Origin: Edaphochlamys debaryana
Lineage: Eukaryota; Chlorophyta; Chlorophyceae; Chlamydomonadales
Length of the DNA stretch: 64,000 nucleotides
Assembly (NCBI GenBank): GCA_016858145.1
Contig: JAEHOE010000123.1
Span: 62,001 to 126,000 of the forward strand
Reading direction: 5' to 3'
Position 1 is the first letter of the stretch; every line of letters begins with the position of its first letter. Of this stretch, positions 48,101-60,325 are shown in pieces. The notes under the pieces are model-generated. The model had not been told where the DNA came from. It saw only the letters and a program-made list of their open reading frames with translations, and did no database searches. The translations under genes were made by a program, and so were the position numbers.

Positions 48101-51100
48101 TCACTTTGCGGCCACGGCCGCGGGTGACCTCGGGAAAAGCGCCTCAGCAAACGACTGCGGGGACCACAGAATGGGGCGTCCGGGGGGGGGAGGTCGCTTT
48201 GCGGCCGGGTGAAGGGCGGGCGGGCATGAGACGAAAAGCTACAGCGCAGACACAGCAGGGGCTCGCGGTTGCCTCGTCCGAACCCTCCGAGAGGCCGGCA
48301 TGCGATCCCCAGTACTGTTCACCTCTTGGCGCCTCCCTACAGTCATCCTCCCGCCCAGGCCCCCCTCGAGACCTCGACTGCATGCCCCCACCGCCCGCCA
48401 CCCCACCTCCGCATCGGAGGGCTGCAGGTCCCCCCTCGTCCCTCCCCTGCCCTGCTCGCCGCTTCTCCATCATACTCTCTTTCTCACGTCCTGGCCCGTC
48501 CTGTACCCTCCCTGTACCCTCGTCCCCCCCTGCCCCACCTCCGCATCGAAGGGCTGCAGGTCCTCCGCCGTCTCGCCCACGCCGATGAACTTGACCGGCA
48601 GGCCCAGCTGGTCCACCACCGACACCACGGCGCCTGCGGGCGCGTGGGCGGGTTGGGAAAGGGGTCGGGAAGGGAGTCAGCGCGGGGAGGGCAGCAGCAA
48701 AGGAGGGGCGCCGTAGGTCCAAGCGGGTCATTCGCCGACACCACGGCGCGCCTGCGGAAAGGGGCGGGCGGAAGGAACTGGGGAACATGCACAGAGTACC
48801 TCCATACATTCTCTATGGTGTCCATATCCTCGTCCAATAGCCACACGGCCAAAGTAAGGAGGCCTGGTGTCCAACCAGCCATCTTTGCGGCCCCATCCCT
48901 CCGCGCCCTCCGCCCCCACCTCCGCGCGCCGTGCCGTCCAGCTTGGTGAGGATGAGGCCGCTGAGGCGCACCGCCTCGTTGAACTCCTTGGCCTGGGGGG
49001 CGGGGGGTGGGGGGCGGAGGGCGTGTGTTTGTGTTGCTGAGCGCGATCGCGTCGCCGGCGCCAGGGGTGCACAGCTTGCGAAGGTACATACCACCGAGAA
49101 GACCGAAGGCGGGGGGCGGGTGTGTAAACTTAACAACCCTCTCGCGCCTTCCGACCTCCAACTCGTCAGATATTGTCCCCCGCCCCTCGCCAAGCCCCCG
49201 CCTCGACCCCCCCATCCCGGCCCTGACGCCCCGACCCCCTCCCAAGACCCCACCTGGTTGAGCATGTTGAGGCCCGTGGTGCCGTCCAGGACCAGCAGCG
49301 TCTCGTCGGGCTGACAGGCAGGCGGGGAGGAGGCAACGGGCAGCAGGGGGAGCGTCAGCCGTGGGGCGCTCGAGGGTATGCGCACTGGTCCAGGGCCGCA
49401 CAGCGCACCTGCCCTACCCAGCCCCGGCAGGCCGTTTCGCAACCGACGCCCTGCACAGCCCGTTGTCCCCCTTGAGCCTTGGCCCTATCCAGCAAGACTG
49501 AAGCCCAAAAGCGTACCCCTCCCCTCCAACCCCTCCTCAACATGAGCTCAGCTGCAGCTTGGCCGCAGCCTTCCCAGCCCCCACCAGCGCCCCCCAGCCC
49601 CCACCCGGCCCCACCCGCCCCAGCAGCGCCATCCCCAACCGCCGCCCTGCACAGCCCAGCCACCCGCCCCTACCCAGCATCCTTCCCGCCCCCAGGCCGC
49701 AGCCTCGGCAGCCCCCCCCCCGCCCCACCTGCCCCGGCAGCGCGTTGCTGACCGCCGCCCTGCACAGCGCCAGCTCCTCCATCAGCTTGTACGCCGTGTG
49801 CAGCCGCCCCGCGGTGTCCACCAGGACCAGGTCGAAGGTGTCGGCGGCGTCCTTGCCGGAGCGCTGCCGCAGCGCGTCCAGGTTCTGGGGGGGGGGGGGG
49901 AAGGCGTGGGGGATGGAGGGGGGGTGAGAGAGAGAAGGGTGGCTTGCGAGGGAGGGGGGGGGAGTGAGGAAGCGGTGGCTTGCGGGTCGGGTGCGGGTGC
50001 GGGAAGGGCAGGGGGGCACGTGAGATCGCATGGGGCGTCCGTGCTGGAGCTTTCGCGCAGCGGTTCCAGGAAGCGAAGCGCCCTTAGCAGTCACAGCGAG
50101 CAGCTACCTCGAGCTCCTATCAGAGACCTCATAAAGTATGCCCCTTCTGAGACCCCGTCCTGCATGATGACAACCCGCCGCCCCAGCCACCCAGGCCCCA
50201 CCCACCCATGCCCAAGGCCACGCCCATGCCCCATGCGCCACCCCAGCCCCCAGGCCCCACCCCAGGCCCCACCTGCGCGATGACCGCCTGCGGCCGCGCT
50301 CCCTCCCGGAAGGTGCCGATCTCCGCCCCCGCGCGGCGGCTCCACTCGGCCAGCTGCTCGTTGGCGGCAGCGCGGAAGGTGTCTCCGGGAATGAGGAAGA
50401 CCTGGGGAGGGAGGGGAGGGGAGCGGCAGGGAGGCAAGGAGGGTGCAGCCATGTGGGCAGCACGTGGTCACTGGCCAGTGGGCACCCTGGACGACAGGGC
50501 GACAGCTAGGGTGTCAGCTTCTTGGGAGGGAGAAAGACGGGCAGCGGTACTAGGGGGCGTTTGCCCAAGAGTGGCGCGCGATGAGGTCTCGGTCGTTAGC
50601 CAGACTGCCCGACACGAGGCGGACCTTGCCCGGTAAACCTCTGGCTCCTGGTGCCGGGCAACCTAACGTCGTACACACAGCCCGCGCGGCCGTACACATT
50701 GTCGTACCTTGGCGCCCTCCTTGCCGAACTTGTACGCGATCTTGCCCACGGTGGTGGTCTTCCCGGCTCCGTTGACGCCCACGATCAGCACAGCGGCGGG
50801 GCGGCCCTGCACGCCACACACACACGAGGGCGTGAATGCTTTCTTGCTAGCGCCGAAGCGGGAGCGCAGCACGTAAGCGTGTGGAGGACTGGGGAGGGAA
50901 GCCGGCAACGCACCAGGAGGGGCGGCGCTTGTGCCCTGGCTGAGGACCCCACGCCCTCGCACAGCACAGTCGCGACCCCCCATACACCAGTCCGCCACGC
51001 CATTATGTGGCCTTGCCCGGTCACTGCTTGCTGTGCGGCTCCACGTATCCAACCCATGACAAGCAGGGCAGTGGCAGCAACCGCACTCCAACCCGCTCCA

Positions 51101-52757
51101 GCATCCCTGAAATACACCGAAGTCCCTGAGACGTGCCTCTCCGCAGAAGGCGCTAAACGCGCATCGTTAATTTGGTCGCCAGCCCCCCCCCCCCACACCC
51201 CTACAACCCCTACCTGCAGCTTGAGCTCTGAAGACCGGCCCCGGGCGGTGAGCAGCTCCACAATGGCAGCCTGCGGCACACGAAGCAACACGGAACAATC
51301 ACAGGGAGCAGAAGAGCAGAAGGCGCCAACAGGATCAGGAGCAACGAGTAGGTTCGGCAGGCCGTACCCCGCTGGCGGTACTCGGCTGTCTCGGCCCACG
51401 CCCCCTCCCTCCCCCTCCCCTCCTCCCCCTCATGCTCCACACGCGTAGCAGCATCTGTGGCCCTGGCCCCGCCCATCCGCCGCCGCCCGTGTCCCCTACC
51501 TCCCCACCACGCCCCACGGCCCCAGGCCCCACCTTAAGCGCTACGCGGATGTCGTCTCCGCTCTTGACCTTGCCGGTCTTGACGCCGTCGCGGATGCGGT
51601 CCACGATCTTGAGAGCAGTCTTGGGGCCGAAGTCGGCGGACTACGGGGCAGAGGTGGGCGAATGGCGGTTGGATGAGGGGGTTGCTGCAGGGTGTTGGGG
51701 TGCTGGGGGCCTACGCTCCCGCTCACAGGACCGCTCGGAACCAAGCCCCGAGCCCCCAGACCGCCGCATGCTGCTCCATGCCCAGCAGAACTCCGGCTTC
51801 AGCAAGCCTCCCTGGAGGCTCGTCACTCGGCGGTGTCCCCCCTGTCCAGGCTAATGCAAACCCTCCCCGCCCTCCAACCCTCCCGCCCCCATCCTCGAAC
51901 GGCCCGCCCGCCACAGCACTTCATTCTGACCCCACCACGAGCCTCTCACCCCCTCCTGTTCACCCTCCTGGCCCCTCCCCGTTCCACTCAAGCCTCTCGC
52001 AGACAGCATCTTGAGCTTGTCATCCCGTTCCCTTCCCTCCCCACCCTACAAGCTCACAATGAGCACCTCCTCCAGCTCCTCCAGGCTCTCCTCGTAGTCC
52101 TCCAGCTTCCACATCGCAATCATCTCATCCACCAGCTGCGCGGACAGGGCACAAGAGAAGGCGCACAGGGCTCAGGGAAGCCGCAGGGCGCTCGCGACCC
52201 CGTGGAAGTCAGGGCGGGCGTTGAGGGCTCAAGATAGAGGTGAAGGGGATGAGCCTGGAGCGCGCCTGACGCGGCACGTACGGCCTAGGGACTCTGCAGG
52301 GGTCGGCCTCGACCCCCCACCCCGCCTCACGCCCAGGCGCTCGCGCGTCTTCGATGTGCCCGCGAAGAAGCGGTCGAAGTCACCGGCAGCCTTCTCTTTG
52401 ATGACGCGCCCAAGGCGCTGCAGGAAACTGGGGCCAGCGGCCTCGCCCTCGGGGGCCTCGGGGGCGGCATAGACCTGGGGGGCGAGGGCTGGCGATGGAT
52501 GCCTGGCACCACAGAGCATAGGACTGACCGTGGCTCCCAAGGTAGACAATGACACGCAGCGATACTGTACGCGCAAGCCAAGTCCATCGCGCGCAGGCTA
52601 GGGCTGCGGATGGCGCTGAGCTGGCTCGGCTTGCTGAAATGCGCACCTTGACTGGTCGCCTGCTGCCACATGCGCGGAATGGCGCGATGGCTGTGAATGT
52701 CTTGCCACGGGCAGAAGCAGGCCCAGCGGCACAGCGACGGCCTAGAGACTGCTGCAT
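48101..52757 (-). CDS. cpFTSY: Chloroplast SRP receptor cpFtsY
   Basis: Twelve exons give 386 aa: 52757-52647, 52474-52331, 52135-52058, 51640-51533, 51270-51214, 50806-50708, 50401-50273, 49884-49729, 49310-49254, 48992-48920, 48633-48539 and 48154-48101. Every junction is AG/GT and in phase. The N-terminus (MQQSLGRRCAAGPASARGKT...) is a Ser/Ala/Arg-rich chloroplast transit peptide, so this is the plastid and not the cytosolic receptor. NG-domain motifs are G1 GVNGAGKTTT, DTFRAAANEQL, G3 DTAGRLHT, LVLDGTTGLNM, G4 TKLDG and G5-region VKFIGVGETAEDLQPFD. The C-terminal SFAEALF is the family's closing helix. It is the GTPase partner of cpSRP54, delivering LHC proteins to the thylakoid translocase Alb3. 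Length fits the plant family (about 366 aa). Confidence 0.95.
48402..48427 (-). repeat. Copy of the end of cpFTSY exon 11 with its splice donor, in intron 11
   Basis: It reads CTGCAGCCCTCCGATGCGGA then GGTGGGG. The true exon end at 48539-48565 has TTC in place of TCC. The copy lies about 137 bp downstream. Confidence 0.85.
48733..48757 (-). repeat. Copy of the start of cpFTSY exon 11 with its acceptor, in intron 10
   Basis: The minus strand reads CCGCAGGCGCGCCGTGGTGT then CGG. The real acceptor and exon start (48635-48615) read CCGCAG|GCGCCGTGGTGTCGG. The copy has a 2-bp insertion. Confidence 0.75.
49603..49655 (-). repeat. Copy of the end of cpFTSY exon 8 with donor, in intron 8
   Basis: It shares CTGTGCAGGGCGGCGGT, then GGCGCTGCTGGGGCGGGTGGGG, with the exon end CTGTGCAGGGCGGCGGTCAG ... 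GCCGGGGCAGGTGGGG. A further, more diverged copy lies at about 49430-49465. Confidence 0.75.
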
Positions 52758-53665
52758 CGCTGAGTGTGTATCGCGGGAACCGCGACTCCTAGATCTTCAG
52801 CGTGATGTATGAAGCCAGGTATGTGGGTTGCGCGAAGCAGACAGTATGCTCTCCAGGACTTGCAGAGGGCCAAGCTGAGTCGGTTTGCTTTATGTTAAGC
52901 GAGAAGGGCTATGCCACGCTAGGGTGCGATGGATAGGTGAGCGTGCTGCAATTGAGCAAGTCGCCCATGGATAGCTTGCGCCAGCTTGCCTTGGGGGAGG
53001 CGCGATCGCGTGGATCTGCCCCAGGTCATAGCGTTTCGCTGACCTGACACTGTGCGCCCATCCACGGTTGCGACGTACTGTATTACATACGGTGGGGAGT
53101 GTATGTCGGGCGAGCAGGCGATGGCTAGGTCGGGGAGCGCTTGAGAATGCTGTGAGGATGGTGCCAGTGCTTCCGCCCCCGGGTTAGTGCCGGCCCGCGG
53201 GCCGCTCGACAGCACGCAGCTGCGTGCTCCCAATGTGATGGACATCGGAGTATAGAGGGTGTATTGACGCGCTCATGGACAGGAGGGTTTGCCGGGAGCT
53301 CGGGTCGACAAGTACAGCGACCGGTACCGGAGGCGGACTGGGCAATTGCACGCGAGGGCTGTTGCACGCCCAATCCGTGCCGGAAATGCACTCCACAGTC
53401 CCACGGTGCTGCTAGAAGCTCGCGGAGACCACACGTCAGCCGAGGCACGCGCCGAGCGCACGTACCGGCGTAGGCCACTTTCCCGGAAGGCGACACTATG
53501 TTGCCTGTCCGGCGCCGGGGCCCTCAAGACGGCCCCGCAAACTCAGTAGAACCAACTGATGTCAACGTCGCGATACAAGATGACGACTCAAAGAGCACCC
53601 GGCAATTAGCTTCGTTCCACGCTAGGCGCGCTCGTTTGGCGACGCAGCACCTTTGCTCCAGCAGT
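52758..53665. other. Divergent intergenic region between cpFTSY and the ferric reductase
   Basis: About 0.9 kb separates the two start codons, so promoters for both genes must lie here. I see no clear TATA box close to either start and no coding signal. Confidence 0.6.
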
Positions 53666-56600
53666 ATGGTCGGGTGTAGGAGCTTCCTCGGCGTGTCCAT
53701 ATCCCCTGCCTGGACCGCAACCACCGCGGTTGCATTCCTTGGCTTGCTCCTCACCCTCGCTGTTTGGCTGTCGGACGAGAGCCTATGGAGGTACTCGGTG
53801 CCTGTGCACGCGGTTGCCAACGCCGCGCTCCTGCTCCTCGTCGGCGTGGGGTACGCGGCGCTGCGACCCTCCGCTCGCGGATTGCCCGGGCGTCCGCTGC
53901 TACCGCTGCAAGGCCACACTGTAATCTTCCTCGCGTGGATAGCGCTCAACATTATCTGGTTTGTAGGCGGGTAAGCCCGCCGGGGGGGTAACTTTGGCCT
54001 CACGCTCGCCGCAAACCGCAGGCGCGGCAGCGGCAGGCACGTACCCGCCCGGACCCCACGCCCTCACCCGCTTCCCCCTTCCCCCTGAACTCCCCCGTTC
54101 ATCAACCAGAGTATTTGACCGGGACTTCATGAACAAACCTGGATGGCTGAAGCAAGATCGCGTGCCAAGCTACGCGCAACACTACAGCACCCGCACAATC
54201 CGTGGGCTGCGCATTGTCTACAACATCGGCATGGCCAGCGCCTGGCCACTTCTTGGCAACCTGGCTGTGTTGCTCTTACCCATGGACCGTGCGCTCATGA
54301 TCATGTCGGTGAGACTTCTCGAGACTGGAAGCATAGTCAAAGAGGCTCAAATTGATGCCATGAAGCGTAACCTTGGCGCGAGTTTCTCCACGCCCAGCGG
54401 CCTGGCCGTAACTTTTAAAGCAGGCCTCTACGTCCAGGAGCACGCAAGCGCCTGAGGCCTGCGCGCCAGCCTGGACTCTCCCGACGAGCCTGGCTCTCGC
54501 GCCGCCCTCAAGGCCCCTCACCCCTCCGTCGCCCCTCCTCTCCTTGCAGAGCCTGGGCGCAGGCCACGAGGACGGCGTCCTGGCGCATGCGCTGTGCGGC
54601 ACCGCCGTGTGGGTCTGGGCGGCCATGCATGGTGAGGCGGACCCGGGGAGGCCGTTGGGTCTGTACTTCGCTGTGGTATGGAGCACGAGGCCTGGTCAAG
54701 ACAAGTGGCTTGTGGAACGCACGGGCTTGACGGGCTTGACGGGCTTGGGTTCGCCTTTCCTGTTCCCTTTGCTTCCTTCAGCGATTCTGGTCCAGTCTGC
54801 CATGCTCGCTGCTGGGCTATGGAGCATCATCGTGCTGCCCCCGGCGGATGGCTCCGAAAGCAAGTCCCTGACCAACTTCATGGGCCTCCTGGTGGGGCTG
54901 GGGGCGTGGGAACGGGGCCTTAACCTGGACCTGGACTCATGGAGTGGCCCGAGCCGTGCAGCTGCCGGCGGGGCGCTGCTGGCTGGGAGGTCATGAAAGC
55001 TTCTGAGCGGTTGCTTGGTGGCTGGGCTGCTGTGGCCCGGGTAGGTGTTGAATTTTGGCTTGTCTGGTAGGGTTCGGGCTTTCCGGAACGTGCTAGCCCG
55101 CCTCTAACGACCATCTCCCATGGCCCCCGCCCTCGCGCTCCGCAGGCCTTCATGTGCGTCTGCGTGCTGGGCGTGTCCTCGCTGGCCCGCCTGCGCCGCC
55201 GCGCCTTCAACGTCTTCCAGTGGCTGCACATCACCCTGGCGCCGCTGGTGAGCGGGGCGCGGCAGGCAGGCAGGAGCAACGGAGAGATGGAACAGGGTGG
55301 ATGCTAGATAGGGCTAGCGAAACTATCTTTAAAGCAGTGCCGCACGCCCTTACCCGCGCCCGCCAGGTCCTTGCCTTCGCCTGCTTGCACGACCACAAGG
55401 TCTTCCGCTTCGCCCTGCTCGGTGCGTGACGCTGCGGGTTCGGGGGTGCGCTTGTAGAAGTTACGACCGCGGATTGCTAACGGGCTCGGTACACCCGTGC
55501 GGATGCAGGTGCCGTACTGTACGGCTCCGACGTGGCGGCTCGGCTGGTGCTGCGGCGCCGCCGGGCCACCGCCACCGCCACCGTCTACCCCTGTATTTCG
55601 CCCGGGCATGCTGGCGTGGCGCTCTCCGACAGTTGCTCGTCCAGACACGTGGTCCTGCGCATACACACGGGGGCGCCGCCGGGCTGCTTCCCGGGGCAGC
55701 ACGTGTGGATCAAGGTGGGCCGCGGTTGGCACGGTGCATACTGTCGGCAACTTCAGTTCGCTGGGCTGTGGGGCGGCTCGGCCTGGAAGAGGCACAATGG
55801 CCTCTGAGCCCGCTACCTAGCCTCCACACCTTGTCCCTTTAGACTCAGCCTCTTGACCCGACACCCGCTACAACTCCAGTCCACATGCTGCCACCCACGC
55901 CTCGCAGGTCCCGAGCGTGTCGGGCTGGGAGTGGCACCCCTACTCCGTGGCTGCGTACGACGGCAGCTCTTTTGCCTTAGTCATCAAGGCCACGGGCGAC
56001 TGGGAGCGGCGGCTGTGTAAGGCTGTGGAGCAAGCGAGCGCCCTGACAGCGGCGGGCGGTGGAGAGCTGGCGGGCGTGTGAGTTCTCGGGTGCGGGCACG
56101 GAGCTGCGAGGTGCCTTGGGCCGAGCCAGGGTCAGGGAGCCGGACCGAGGCAGGAGGGCAAGGGTGTCGTCGGGATGGTGTTATGGTGCTGGGCGCAAGC
56201 ACGAAAGAAGTTCATCCCAAGGGAGCGTTTCGCTGGCGTTCTTGAAGGGTGCGGCGAAGCTGGTTGACCTCAACCTGCGTGCGACTGACCGGCTGCACGA
56301 CTCCCGCGCTTCGCAGGCCGCTGGACGTGTGCTATGAGGGCCTGTACGGCACCTCGGACCTGCAGGCCGCCGTGGCGAGCAGCGACCACATCCAGCTCTT
56401 TGCGGGCGGCTCGGGCATCACCCCGCTGGCCTCCATCATTGAGGCCATGCTGCTCATTAGCCCCGCACCCGCGGATGCTACGCCCCCCAGCAAGCGCCCC
56501 TCTGCAGCAGGCGCGGCGAACGGGCACGGCCCCCTGTCCGCGCCGGCCGTGGCGCCCGCGCCCGTGGGGGCTGCGCAGGAGATGCCGGCGCACATGGGCC

Positions 56601-58307
56601 CTAGGGTGCAGCTCATTTGGGCGGTGACGCAAGAGGTGAGGGGGAGGTGGGGTGTAATCGAGGCTGGGCCGAGCCAGCAGGGGTCTGTAGAGCCTACCAC
56701 GCTGGGCATGCAGTGCAAAGATACCAGGCGGGAGGCAGGTGGGCGAGCGTTGACGGGCCATGCCCACCCCCCTACCTCGCACAGGAGGCCTTGTCCTGAC
56801 ACTTCGCCGCAACGCCCCGTCCCCTGCCCCCTCTCCCACGCAGACCGACACCAAGCCGCTCATGCCCCTCCTGTCGGCCGCCGCAGCCCGCGGCTGGCAG
56901 ATCGACATCCACTGCACGCGCCAGCAGCCGGGGGAGCACCCGCACTCACTGCAGCTGACCCACACGTCGCACGCCTCCCAGGTCTACTCCGCTGACCACC
57001 ACACCCACGCCCACTCCCATTCCCACGCGCACGGCCGGCCCGCGCACGCTGCCCTGCACGTGACGGCCCGCTCGGGTGCACCGGTGGGCAGCGCTGAGGC
57101 CGCCCCCGCCAAGCCGCCCTGCCCTCCCTGGCGTCTGCACGGCGGCGCGGGCTGGGCCGTGGCGGCCCTTGCCGCTGGCGTCGGCGCGGTCGGCTGCGCC
57201 CTCGGGACCCTGGCGTCCAGCACCCACACGTGCACGGTCTCGGCCAGCGCCAAGACGTCCAGCGGCGATAAGGAGGGCGTTGTGGGCTGGACACGCTCGG
57301 TGCGGGCCGCGTTCACCGCTCACGCGGCGGGCGCGGCGCGGACGGCGGCGGCGGCCGAGGAGGAGTCGGGCGCGGGCGGCTGGCGGCGGCTGGCGGGGGC
57401 GGTGCTGCGCGGTCTGGGCGGCGGCGAGGTGTCGAGCTGCCCTCAGGAGCTGCGGGTGCGGGGCAGCCCCTCCGTGGCGCTGCGCGTGTGCCGCGCGTGG
57501 GGCCGTGAGGACCCCATTCTCTGCGTCAAGTGCGACCCCTTCAAGGCGCGCAGCCCGCTGGAGGCGGCATGGACCTGCTGCCCCGCCAGGGAGTGCTACT
57601 ACGGCCCCCAACTTGCGCCCCTGATCGGCTGGGTCCTAGGCGCCATGCTGGGGGCGTTTCTCGCGTGCTACATCTGGCGCGCCTGGAGCCGCCGCGCCGC
57701 AGCAGCCGCTGTGAAGCGCTCGGTCTCGACGGGCGGGACCGGCGCGGGTGCGGCGGGTGCGGCCAAGCGCTGGGCCCCGATGCTGCTCGTGCCGCGGCGG
57801 CCACTGGAGTGGGTCGCCGACCTGCGCCGCGCGGCTGGCGGCGGCGGCGGCAGGGCCGGCGGCGCCAAGCCGGGCTCGCCTGAGGCTGAGCCGCTGCTGC
57901 CGCGCAGCAACAGCGACGCGCATGGGCAGGGCTTGGCCGCGGCGGAGGAGGGCGCGGGCCGGCTCGCGCATGGCGGCGAGGAGGGTCGAGCGGGGCTTGA
58001 GCCCATCGTGGACGCGCTCGGCTTGGGCGCGGCCGGCGTTCCGGGCTCCGGCTTGGGCGGCCGTGGCTGCGGCATTTGCGTGCACTTCAAGCGGCCCGAC
58101 ATTGAGGCCTACATCCGCCACGCAGCCACGGGGGAGCTCGGGGACGACGGGGGCCCCGGCGGGATCGCAGGCTACGGCGGGGCCGTGGTGGGCGTGGTGG
58201 TGTGTGGGCCCGAGGCCCTTACCGCCGAGGTGACCGGGTGGTATATGCGGGTGCTGGCGGGTGACTGCCCCAACGCCTGGTTCCGCGGCTTCAGCTTCAC
58301 GACGTGA
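53666..58307 (+). CDS. Ferric-chelate reductase of the FRO/FRE (NOX-fold) family, 1003 aa
   Basis: Ten exons join in phase: 53666-53970, 54110-54308, 54550-54631, 54782-54891, 55146-55247, 55367-55421, 55509-55714, 55908-56077, 56317-56635 and 56844-58307 (TGA). The N-terminal half is membranous. Paired heme ligands are visible as H-x13-H in AHALCGTAVWVWAAMH and again across exons 5/6 in LHITLAPLVLAFACLH. The FAD motif HPYS is in GWEWHPYSV, the NADPH motif GGSGITP in LFAGGSGITPLASI, and the terminal VVVCGPEAL closes the NAD lobe. A ~400-residue insertion splits that lobe. It has a His-rich run (57000-57030), two membrane segments (about 57150-57220 and 57615-57675) and a Cys cluster; plant FROs also have late membrane helices here. 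Role: transfers electrons from NADPH to extracellular Fe(III). Confidence 0.9.
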
Positions 58308-58800
58308 GGGGATGGAGAGAAGGCTGCGGGGGGAGGAGACGGATGTGCTTGGTGGGTGGAGGGCGTGCGTTAGAGCCGGATGGAGGCCGCCGGATGAGCA
58401 TGCCGTGTATGTTCAGAAGGGGGCTGTTGGAAGGGTTGGGGGCGGAGGTATAAAGGGGACTGGGGGCTTGGGCGTGGATAGAAGGCGGCACTGCGATGCA
58501 AAGGGGCAGAGCGGGGTTAGTTGAGCAGCGCTGCAGGTGCAGCTGGAGTGACGAGGACGCAGCTTGGATGTCCAGACGTTGGCACAACCTCCTCACCCGC
58601 ACGTCTAGGCGGCGCGCTGGTGGTGGTGATGGGGAGGGTACCCGTTTGTCCCTGGCGTCTGGGCCATACATCTTGATATTTAAAATGCCAACTGTGCTTG
58701 CAGGCGCTAGCTGGGGGCTTGGCTTACGTTTAGTTGAGGCACGGTGCAACGTGGGGGTGCATGCGGACTGCTCGAGGCTAGTTTGGATATGCTTGGGGCA

Positions 58801-58805
58801 TGTAA
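58801..58805 (+). terminator. Candidate TGTAA polyadenylation signal for the ferric reductase
   Basis: TGTAA is the usual polyadenylation signal in volvocalean algae. This copy lies 494 nt after the stop codon on the same strand. Confidence 0.45.
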
Positions 58806-59528
58806 GGATGGCTGATGACAGGTTGGCAAAAGAAGGGCGAGCTTCGTGAAGCCCTCAACCGTGGTTCAGGCTGGTGGTGGAAAGGAGTTCGTTGCTTGAG
58901 GCGGATCTCACGGAGCAGACTAGGACAATAGACCCCGGCACGAACGAAGCGATGACCGAGCGCAAACGCTTATGGTTCTTGGCTTGCAATGAATGGCTGC
59001 GTATCCGTCGGCCTACGGCGTGCCATCCTGCAAAGGTCGCGAGGTTAGACGGCTGTTCGTTGGCTCGCCCCTTCAGGAGCTTGCGAGGACGTTGTTTTAA
59101 TGGCGCGCTAATCACATATGACACTGCAAACATCCGCACGTGCGGGCCTTACTTCCGCTTTTCTGTGAGGGGGGGGGGGCCGCACCCTTGGGCGTTTCGT
59201 GTTTAGCTTTGCGTGACGTCCAGCGTGGTTGCAACCGTACGTCGCGCCAGCATGGCTTCGGCGACAGCTGTTCGTGTCAGCGTGGACAATGATAGATAAC
59301 GGGACGCGCAGGGAGCAACTCGCAGAGGTCGCACCGCAGTATTCGGGCTTTGGCCTGCCGAGCGCGTCGACATGTCGGCGAGGAGAAGGCCCGAAACCGA
59401 CGGTGACTTCCCCCGCTCCCAGCATGAACGGACAGGGATGAATGTAATGTACACATAGAACACCAAAGCGGGGCTTTTTACCGCCGCAATGAGCGAGCGC
59501 GCTCTTGGTTGCCGAGCGTGCTCGCTAC
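58806..59528. other. Intergenic, nothing recognised
   Basis: Short unsupported frames only. A run of about ten G at 59171 interrupts any reading. Confidence 0.5.
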
Positions 59529-59585
59529 CGTTTCACCGGTACTTTCCGTACGCCCTGAGCGAGCTCGCTCGCTACCGGTGAAACG
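59529..59585. repeat. Inverted repeat with 13-nt arms (CGTTTCACCGGTA)
   Basis: Arms at 59529-59541 and 59573-59585 are exact complements. The 31-nt loop contains the palindrome GAGCGAGCTCGCTC, and further GAGCG/CGCTC words surround it. Confidence 0.8.
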
Positions 59586-59841
59586 ACGTACTCGCGTACT
59601 GGCTGTTGCGAGGATGTGGCCATCGACTTCGGCCAAACCTCGCCCGCTCAAGCCCGGACCGAGATCGATGCTGCTCGTCTACCTAAAGCAATTGTGATCT
59701 GCGGTTTGAGCGGTATTCGCGACACTTTGTCGCGGGTCGGTGTGGGAATGTGTTTCAACCCGGAGCTTCGCGCGGAGCGCGCCACACGTCCCCACACTTT
59801 GCACTCTGCCTGAACGTTTTACCATAGCCCAGCCATCTCGT

Positions 59842-59872
59842 GTTCCAGCTTCGGGGAAGACACCCTCTTGTT
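59842..59872 (+). repeat. Short duplicated segment, copy 1
   Basis: GTTCCAGCTTCGGGGAAGAC and on to CTTGTT recurs at 60295-60325 with two or three changes. The two copies bracket the GGCGGG-rich tract. Confidence 0.75.
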
Positions 59873-60025
59873 ACCAGCTACAGGGGGAGTGCTTCGGTTC
59901 TCGCCTGCAACCGTTGTGTCACCAGCACGCGCGAAAACTCACCCAATAATAGTTGCCACAGTTGCTGCATTTATCGCCATAGAAGCCGGGAGCCCTGGTT
60001 GCTCAGAAGGTGGCATGAGCGGGGC

Positions 60026-60294
60026 CAGGGCAAGTCTGGACAGGCGGCGGCGGCGGCGGCCGGGGAGGTGATGGGAAGGGAGGCGGCGGGGGCGGGGGGG
60101 GGGCGCGGCGGAGGCGGCGAAGGCGGTGGCGGACTAGCTAGGCGGTGGGGGCGTGGGCGGGGGCCGCGGGGGTGGTGACGGGGGAGGCGAAGGGGGCGGC
60201 GGGGAGGGTGGGGGAGAGGGCGGGGGCGGCGAGGGCGGGGGCGGCGGGGAGGGAGGTGGTGACGGCGGCGGCGGGGGCGGTGGTGGCGGTCGTA
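60026..60294 (-). other. GGCGGG/CCGCCC-rich tract; minus strand encodes (S)PPP repeats
   Basis: On the minus strand one frame (60316-60134) reads SPPPSPPPPPSPPPP-type repeats, like the hydroxyproline-rich spacer of pherophorins. No pherophorin domain, signal peptide or exon border was found beside it. It may be simple sequence rather than part of a gene. Confidence 0.3.
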
Positions 60295-60325
60295 GTTCCA
60301 GCTTCGGAGAAGACACCCACTTGTT
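60295..60325 (+). repeat. Short duplicated segment, copy 2
   Basis: Partner of 59842-59872, directly at the right edge of the GC-rich tract. Confidence 0.75.

Noticed and set aside
47551..48588. 345-codon + strand frame over the 3' end of cpFTSY
   Set aside because: Pro/Ser/Arg-rich antisense shadow; the minus-strand cpFTSY exons explain the conserved parts.
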